Positions 56,056-64,000 of a stretch of DNA of 64,000 bases are shown piece after piece. Under the pieces are notes generated by a model. The model had not been told where the DNA came from and searched no databases. It was given only the letters and a program-made list of their open reading frames with translations. Numbering within the stretch: the first letter of the stretch is position 1; every line of letters starts with the position of its first letter. This DNA comes from Culex pipiens pallens (lineage: Eukaryota; Arthropoda; Insecta; Diptera; Culicidae): the NCBI RefSeq assembly GCF_016801865.2, contig NC_068937.1, positions 96,156,278 through 96,220,277 of the forward strand. The letters are read 5' to 3'. A program made the position numbers and the translations under genes.

Positions 56056-57105
56056 GACCTCAGATTATATCCGGATAGCCTCAGGGAGGTTCAAGGACTA
56101 GTCTACCGATATGTGGTGATGTTCTGGGTCTTCTGTAGAGTCCCGGAAGTTACGACCGATGGGTCTATCGCCGTAACAAAATAGAGGTCAGTGATTTTTG
56201 ACCTCAGATCATATCCAGATAGCCTCAGGGAGGTTCAGGGACTAGTCTACCGATATGTGGTGAAGTTCTAGGTCTTCTGTAGAGTCCCGGGAGTTAAGGT
56301 CGGTGGGTCTACCGCCGTAACAAGATAGAGGTCAATGGTTTTTGACCTCAGATCATACCCGGATAGCCTCAGGGAGGTCCGAGGACTAGTCTACCGATAT
56401 GTGGTGATGTTCTAGGTCTTCTGTAGAGTCCCGGGAGTTACGACCGATGGGTCTACCGCCGTAACAAAATAGAGGTCAGTGATTTTTGACCTCAGATCAT
56501 ATCCAGATAGCCTCAGGGAGGTTCAGGGACTAGTCTACCGATATGTGGTGAAGTTCTAGGTCTTCTGTAGAGTCCCGGGAGTTAAGGCCGGTGGGTCTAC
56601 CGCCGTAACAAGATAGAGGTCAGTGGTTTTTGACCTCAGATCATATCCGGATAGCCTCAGGGAGGTCCGGGGACTAGTCTACCGATATGTGGTGATGTTC
56701 TAGGTCTTCTGTAGAGTCCCGGGAGTTACGGCTGGTGGATCTACCGCCGTAACAAGATAGAGGTCAGTGGTTTTTGACCTCAGATCATATCCAGATAGCC
56801 TCAAGGAGGTTCAGAGACTAGTCTACCGATATGTGGTGATGTTCTAGGTCTTCTGAAGAGTCCCGGGAGTTACGGCCGATGGGTCTACCGCCGTAACAAG
56901 ATAGAGGTCGGAGGTTTTTGACCTCAGATCATATCCAGATAGACTCAGGGAGGTTCAGGGGCTAGTTTACCGATATGTGGTGATGTTCTGGGTCTTCTGT
57001 AAGATCCCGGGAGATACGTCCGATGGGTCTACCACCGTAACAAGATAGAGGTCGGTGATTTTGACCTCGGATCATATCCGGATAGCCTCAGGGAGATCCG
57101 GGGAC
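56056..57105 (+). repeat. 144-bp satellite, forward array (about 7-8 units)
   Basis: ttttgacctcagatcatatc recurs at exactly 144-bp steps (gacctc at 56056, 56200, 56344, 56488, 56632, 56776, 56920; last step 143). Units vary at scattered sites such as tccggatag versus tccagatag and ttaaggcc versus ttacgacc. Confidence 0.95.
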
Positions 57106-59480
57106 CCTACTCCCGGGACTCTACAGGTAGACTATTCCCCAAACCTCCCTGAGGCTATCTGGATATGATCCGAAGGTCAAAAACCACTGGCCTCTATCTT
57201 GTTACGCCGGTAAATCTATCGGCCTTAACTCCTGGGACTCTACAGAAGACCCAGAATATCACCACACATCGGTAGACTAGCCCCTGAACCTCCTTGAGGC
57301 TATCTGGATATGATCTGAGGTAAAAAATCACTGACCTCTATCTTGTTACGGCGGTAGATCCACCAGCCGTAACTCCCGGGACTCTACAGAAGACCTAGAA
57401 CATCACCACATATCGGTAGACTAGTCCCCGGACCTCCCTGAGGCTATCCGGATATGATCTGAGGTCAAAAACCACTGACCTCTATATTGTTACGGCGGTA
57501 GACCCATCGGCCGTAACTCCCGGGACTCTTCAGAAGACCTAGAACATCACCACATATCGGTAGACTTGTTTATGAACCTCCTTGAGGCTATCTGGATATG
57601 ATCTGAGGTCAAAAATCACTGACCTCTATCTTGTTACGGCGGTAGATCCACCAGCCGTAACTCCCGGGACTTTAAAGAAGACCTAGAACATCACCACATA
57701 TCGGTAGACTAGTCCCCGGACCTCCCTGAGACTATCTGGATATGATCTGAGGTCAAAAACCATCGACCTCTATCTTGTTACGGCGGTAGACCCATCGGCC
57801 GTAACTCCCGGGACTCTTCAGAAGACCTAGAACATCACCACATATCGGTAGACTAGTCTCTGAACCTCCTTGAGGCTATCTGGATATGATCTGAGGTCAA
57901 AAACCACTAACCTCTATCTTGTTACGGCGTTAGACCCACCGGCCTTAACTCCCGGGACTCTACAGAATACCCAGAACATTACCACATTGGTAGACTAGTC
58001 CCCGGACCTCCCTGAGGCTATCCGGATATGATCTGGGGTCAAAAACCTCCGACCTCTATCTTGTTACGGCGGTAGATCCATCGGCCTTAACTCCCGGGAC
58101 TCTACAGAATACCCAGAACATCACCACACATCGGTAGACTAGCCCCTGAACCTCCCTGAGACTATCTGGATATGATCTGAGGTCAAAAACCATCGACCTC
58201 TATCTTGTTACGGCGGTAGACCCATCGGCCGTAACTCCCGGGACTCTACAGAAGACCTAGAACATCACCACATATCGGTAGACTAGTCTCTGAACCTCCT
58301 TGAGGCTATCTGGATATGATCTGAGGTCAAAAACCACTGACCTCTATCTTGTTACGGCGTTAGACCCACCGGCCTTAACTCCCGGGACTCTACAGAATAC
58401 CCAGAACATTACCACATTGGTAGACTAGTCCCCGGACCTCCCTGAGGCTATCCGGATATGATCTGGGGTCAAAAACCTCCGACCTCTATCTTGTTACGGC
58501 GGTAGATCCATCGGCCTTAACTCCCGGGACTCTACAGAATACCCAGAACATCACCACACATCGGTAGACTAGCCCCTGAACCTCCCTGAGTCTATCTGGA
58601 TATGATCTGAGGTCAAAAACCTCCGACCTCTATCTTGTTACGGCGGTAGACCCATCGGCCGTAACTCCCGGGACTCTTCAGAAGACCTAGAACATCACCA
58701 CATATCGGTAGACTAGTCTCTGAACCTCCTTGAGGCTATCTGGATATGATCTGAGGTCAAAAACCACTGACCTCTATCTTGTTACGGCGGTAGATCCACC
58801 AGCCGTAACTCCCGGGACTCTACAGAAGACCTAGAACATCACCACATATCGGTAGACTAGTCCCCGGACCTCCCTGAGGCTATCCGGATATGATCTGAGG
58901 TCAAAAACCACTGACCTCTATCTTGTTACGGCGGTAGACCCACCGGCCTTAACTCCCGGGACTCTACAGAAGACCTAGAACTTCACCACATATCGGTAGA
59001 CTAGTCCCTGAACCTCCCTGAGGCTATCTGGATATGATCTGAGGTCAAAAATCACTGACCTCTATTTTGTTACGGCGGTAGACCCATCGGTCGTAACTCC
59101 CGGGACTCTACAGAAGACCTAGAACATCACCACATATCGGTAGACTAGTCCCCGGACCTCCCTGAGGCTATCCGGATATGATCTGAGGTCAAAAACCACT
59201 GACCTCTATCTTGTTACGGCGGTAGACCCACCGGCCTTAACTCCCGGGACTCTACAGAAGACCTAGAACTTCACCACATATCGGTAGACTAGTCCCTGAA
59301 CCTCCCTGAGGCTATCTGGATATGATCTGAGGTCAAAAATCACTGACCTCTATTTTGTTACGGCGATAGACCCATCGGTCGTAACTTCCGGGACTCTACA
59401 GAAGACCCAGAACATCACCACATATCGGTAGACTAGTCCTTGAACCTCCCTGAGGCTATCCGGATATAATCTGAGGTCAA
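57106..59480 (-). repeat. 144-bp satellite, inverted array (about 16 units)
   Basis: After the axis near 57106 the same unit runs in the opposite orientation for about 2.4 kb, roughly twice the forward array. A three-unit block is tandemly duplicated: the rare variant accacattggtagac (2 bases shorter) occurs near 57979 and 58409, 430 bp apart, with matching neighbours. The right arm has therefore grown by local duplication. Confidence 0.93.
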
Positions 59481-59775
59481 AAACCAAAGTCACAATCGCC
59501 TACCTAATACTTGTACGGCGGTGAACACATAGGCCTTAACTTGAGGAAGTTTCGGATGACCTAGAACATCGTAAACCTTGTAAATTTGGTGTAGCTGTAT
59601 AGCTGACTTCATAACGATTCCAAAACACTATAAATTTGTATAGTTAAGATGATTTTTTACAAAAATATAGGCCATGTCTCCCATATAGCCAAAATCCCAT
59701 AAGCTCTGTACCTCGCATATGCGTGCTTCGCATAAGAAACCCCCATATGAGTTGCATATGCGAGGTTTAACTGTA

Positions 59776-59823
59776 TATGCACAGTTGCATATGCGAGGCG
59801 CTCTTATGCGAGGTTTGATTGTA
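59776..59823. mobile_element. Extra terminal-repeat fragment beside the 4-kb foldback
   Basis: Outside the inner TA the words gttgcatatgcgagg and cttatgcgaggtttgattgta repeat the terminal motif again, giving a second possible end at 59821 followed by TA. This could be the remnant of an older related element used as target, or a tandemly repeated terminus. Confidence 0.55.
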
Positions 59824-60075
59824 CAATCAATTTGTTTCCCGTGTGCTCTCAAAATCTCCTAAAAGTAGGCTTAATTTTTTCGTGATTTCGTAAGTTTATT
59901 TAACAGAGTTCATTGGATTCCAATAGGAGCTTTCTAAGCTTTTCATCGTTTATATCGTTTTCAAAGTTTTCAATGCTCGCGACGCCAATGGCTTTCTACC
60001 TAAGGTACTCGCGATTGAGTGTGTAGTGGTGCGGTTGTAAAAATAGCTATCTCTGACTCTCTCACTTGCGTAGAA
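59824..60075. other. Spacer, nothing recognised
   Basis: Short low-copy sequence between two foldback elements. Confidence 0.35.
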
Positions 60076-61564
60076 CCCGAGCATGGGTAAATAACAAGGG
60101 AAATGCGTAATAATACCTTTCTCTGGTATCAATACCAAATTTTGGTATTCCTGGACCCTTTAAAATTTGTCTTAAGGATTATGCAAGAGCAAAATGTGCT
60201 ATCATACCAATTAAAGGTATTGTTTTGATATTGCAAAATTGCAGAATTTGTCATTGGTCGAACACCACATATTGGTATTCTTTTGGTATTACAGTGTTTT
60301 ATCAAATTCCTCTGAAACTATGGGAAAATGTTGACCAATTTTGACAAAATAATTAATTTTGCGCTAAAATGATGTCTCAAAGCGAATGCTTTCATTGAAA
60401 ACCGGAAATTTCAAACTTGATTTTAAACATTTTTGATATACCCCCTAAAGAAATGACTTGAAATTGTGGAAAAATTTCTAAGTCAGGATGCTACATTAGG
60501 GTGTAATATGGTTGTATGGAAAAAAATAAAGTTGTCCAAATTTAGCGAGCACAGCAATTTTTCAGTTCCTTTTGGGGTCCTAAACAACTCCCCAAAGTTT
60601 GGGAACGATTGGTTTAGTCCTCGCTTTGCGCAAAACCCCGCAAAACGGTAAACCCTAATGCCACATTTTGGTATTATTTTGGTATTGAAAGGTTTCATCA
60701 AATTCGTCTGAAACTATGGGAATTTTTTTTATAAATTTTGATGAGATAATTAATTTTGCGCTAAAATTAAAGCTGATTTTAAATTTTTTTTATATACCCA
60801 CTAAGATTTTTTTTTAAACGTTGAAATTTCTTTAAGTTGGGATAACCAAATATTTGAAAAACGAGTTAATAGACAGATTATAGAATTTTGGTGAATTTCA
60901 ATCCAGTTTCATTTTAATAACACTTATTTTTCAATCTTGTTATTTTTTAGAATCTTCAAGAACTTCAAGCACAGGCCGTTCATCAATGACAAATGCATTC
61001 AATGTGGTGAAGAATATCACTAAGAACAACATGGAACCATCAGGTGAGTAGATTTGGCTGTTGCATATGGATCATTTCCGTTTTTCACTAACTGAAACTG
61101 TTGCACTAAAAATGGTATGAAAATACCAAATTTAGGTATTTCTTGTGCAAATACCAGCGACCAAAATGTGCTCTTGGTTGACCAGTAATAGATGGTAAAA
61201 TACCATGAAATCAAACCAAAATCATGTATGTAGAAGACCACAGGAATACCAAAATCTGATTTTCCAAGGGCGCGGGAATACCTAAAAATAGAACCATGGC
61301 AATACCAAGTTTTGGTATTCAAGCAATGTTCAAAAATCCAGAAGACCTCAACTTGGTATTGAAATGGTTTTATTTTGAGGTATTATTTTACCCTTGGAAT
61401 AACATGGTTTGGTATTGTTGTGCCCTTCCACATACTAGACTTTGGTATGATTTCATGGTATTTTACCATCTATTACTGGGCAACCAAGGGCACATTTTGG
61501 TCCCTGTTATTTGCCCAAGTAATACCAAAATTTGGTATTCCCGTGTTATTTACCCCTGCTCGGG
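60076..61564. mobile_element. Foldback with CCCGAGCAKGGGTAAATAAC ends and GGTATT motifs
   Basis: The left end cccgagcatgggtaaataac and right end gttatttacccctgctcggg are inverted copies. Inner arms near 61145-61210 (gaccagtaatagatggtaaa) and 61447-61500 (tttaccatctattactgg) pair around an axis near 61330. The word ttggtatt and its complement occur many times in both orientations throughout. No coding capacity recognised; class unknown. Confidence 0.75.
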
Positions 61565-62099
61565 AAGCTGAATGGCAAGCTTCCCTGCACCGTGCGGCAC
61601 ACGCAGTTCACCTGTACCTCGGTTTTGCTTTGCGCCTGCTTTGTACGGTTTGGTGGTACGATGAATCAAAATACCAACACACAAATGGGCTCGTACCGAA
61701 GCTAGAAAACCAAAACCGCTGTGTGCGTTGTCACTGGCGCATGGGAAGCTTGCTATGCTTGCGTTTGTCATTAACGCTTGTTTGAATAAGAATGTGTACG
61801 ATTAAAAATCTCTGATTAGTTTTCAGAAGACGTAAGAGCCATTGGTAAACAAAGCCCTTTTTGCAACGGTACTCGACCTACTTACGAAAAAACAATTTCA
61901 AAAATGCTTGAGATTGTTCATCTACACGTCCTTCAAGTGCTCTAAATTAAAGATAAATGAAATTTTGTTTCAATTTGGAGAAAAATGAAAATTAGTGTCG
62001 CTGGTCACGGTGGCTCTTACGGCTTTTTGAAAATTCATCCGAGAAATATTCTATTGGTGAAAATTGCGTTTTAATTTCTTTTGAAAACATATCATTTAT
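61565..62099. other. Low-copy spacer
   Basis: GC-balanced to about 61760, then AT-rich. A 136-codon plus frame (61375-61785) begins inside the foldback and has no motif. Confidence 0.4.
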
Positions 62100-62461
<362 letters not shown>

Positions 62462-64000
62462 AGTTATAAAGTGAGATATTTAGTTTTTTCCAACACCATA
62501 TTTTTTTATGAAAGCCTTTGTAAAAGGAAAACACTGAAGCTCCTTAAAAAAAATTATGAAGATTAAGCAAATAGCATAGATTTTACTCGATTTCCATTCC
62601 AAACCCATTCCCCTCTCAGAATGGCTTGTTTTTCCCCAAAAGAATTCCCTCACCAACTGAAAACTACAGAGTTAATCAACATTTCATCTTAAAACTTTGT
62701 GATACAAAATATTATGAATTGGAAATTCGCAAAACATTTTTCATAATATTTCAAGAATCTACAATGCTAAGCTTTTCACGAAACCTTTACTAATAAGGAA
62801 ATTAATTCGACTCGTGGAGTACAATTTTAGAATAAGTCTTGATTTTTGAGACAAAAACGTTAAAAAAGGTACTAGTTCAATTATTAATGTACGCCAAAAA
62901 AATCTTAATTAATTCGAAGTTGAAAGTTGAATTGCTGACAATTAATTCTTGATTATTTTTTTATTTATGCAAACAAAAACATTACTTAAAACTCAACTAA
63001 ACTGAAAAAAAACTCTAAACATGAAATCAGGCACCGATTGGAGATCAGTTCAAAACACATCTTCAGTTAAATTTTGCACAGGGGACCGACTTTCTGTGCT
63101 AAAAATGTGCTTTCTTCAAGAAAGCAAACAATGCCAACGCGTTTCGCGTCCGGGATAACACCGAGGTACGCAAAACAAAATTTCTTCAATTTTTTCCTAG
63201 GACTAGGGCACTTGGTCCTTACTTGTTGGACCACTGCAGCTAGTGCACAATTTCGCACGGATAATCCTAGAGGAATGGAGGAGCTTTTTTTGATCTTGTC
63301 AAAATGTTAAAAAAAAAATGAAGAAGTTTCGAAAAAAAATTGATAGTCGTTAAGTCAAATTTTAATTTATTTATTTTGCTAATAATAAATTTTTATTTCC
63401 AATCAAATTCTATGTAGGTGTAATAAGCTTCACCCACCCTTAAACAATACTATTTTCGTTTCACGCGAATGCCGGTGCCCAGTGCCAAAAGTTTATGCGC
63501 AAGAATCTCGTAAATTTTGAACGTTAACACATTTTCGCCGTTACCGTCTTTGGATTTACCATCTTTTTTTTGTTTTCTCTTGCACGAAATGCGTTTTCTG
63601 GATCACTTCTTTTTATTCTTGACTGCATTTTTTGTGTGCTATTTCCCCGACCGAGGTGCAAGCGTAAATTTAATCTTATTTGAAGAAAGATGAAGCGGAA
63701 AAAAAATCACGAAAAATTGTACTTAATTTTGAGTTGGCAGAGTTAAAGTCGTTTAAAAGTCGGGTTGAGCCCGGCAATTAGATGGCCACCCACGATATCA
63801 TAAAAAAATAAGTTGGTGGAGGGGAAGGACATAAAAATTGTGATTTTCGCTCGTAATTTGGCGTTATATGGCAGACGAAGATTGGTTTGCTTTTAAAAGT
63901 TGAGAAAAGATATATTTTTTCTCTGTTGAAGAATTGCAGTGCTGGAATGTCATTTTTGAACGGTTCGTTTGCAATTCTGGAGGATGCCAAGATGGGTTCA
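62462..64000. other. AT-rich DNA to the window edge, no gene recognised
   Basis: Two overlapping frames on opposite strands at 63067-63310 lack motifs. No repeat families from the rest of the window were recognised here. Confidence 0.4.

Larger units (their letters stand above)
55761..59773. mobile_element. TA-flanked 4-kb foldback with 144-bp satellite core
   Basis: TA flanks at 55759-55760 and 59774-59775. The ends, cagttaaacctcgcatatgc in inverted orientation, continue as an essentially perfect match for well over 300 bp and at roughly 99% to about 800 bp. Subterminal blocks agagcttatgggattttggc and tatagtgttttggaatcg are shared with the foldback 49309-53156, but the core is a different satellite. 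No protein is encoded. Near-identical arms imply a young element or arm-to-arm conversion. Confidence 0.93.

Overview
The window looks like non-coding, repeat-dominated nuclear DNA from a culicine mosquito, most likely of the Culex pipiens group. The basis is AT-rich spacer full of foldback elements and MITEs, tRNA-derived SINEs with paired tRNA-like modules resembling the Culex Twin type, a Jockey-clade LINE, and abundant CA/TG microsatellites inside transposon ends. I see no host protein-coding gene. The only convincing proteins are transposon-encoded: a 889-residue endonuclease/reverse transcriptase (45427-48096, minus strand), its split ORF1 (48089-49306 plus 53157-53327, minus), an ORF1 remnant (29961-30296, minus) and a reverse transcriptase C-terminus (35170-35574, plus).

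Layout. 1-4408: a 164-bp satellite array of about 25 units running into a transposon end; the same satellite recurs inverted inside a short element at 11628-12558. 4.4-15.7 kb: small hairpin MITEs, one tRNA-derived SINE and low-copy sequence, some of it GC-rich. 15.7-24.2 kb: three related foldback elements (two complete, one outer element containing the second), with LINE, SINE and MITE insertions. 24-35 kb: TA-flanked MITEs, a LINE remnant that joins ORF1 directly to its 3' UTR, and a diverged 129-bp repeat palindrome. 35-38 kb: a truncated LINE and a long SINE. 39.7-43.6 kb: a hAT-like element with 8-bp target duplication, arms of about 570 bp and 2.7 kb of internal cargo. 43.9-44.6 kb: an inverted 8-bp microsatellite. 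45.2-53.4 kb: a full-length LINE split by a nest of transposons. 55.8-59.8 kb: a foldback element whose core is a 144-bp satellite in inverted arrays. 60.1-62.5 kb: another foldback and a transposon end. The last 1.5 kb shows nothing recognisable.

The most striking structure is the four-level nest at 45162-53423. A LINE with intact ORF2 and a 13-bp target duplication is broken in ORF1 by a 3848-bp foldback inserted at TA. That foldback carries a 2097-bp hAT-like foldback with an 8-bp duplication, whose loop carries a 172-bp MITE. Each step has its own target duplication, and the undamaged opposite arm supplies the empty site for one step. The foldbacks at 49309-53156 and 55761-59773 share subterminal modules and TA target preference but carry unrelated satellite cores (129 bp and 144 bp). 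This suggests a transposon chassis that acquires or amplifies satellites.

All coordinates and repeat matches come from reading the sequence by eye. Family names rest on recalled hallmarks (target-duplication length, terminal motifs, protein motifs), not on database searches.
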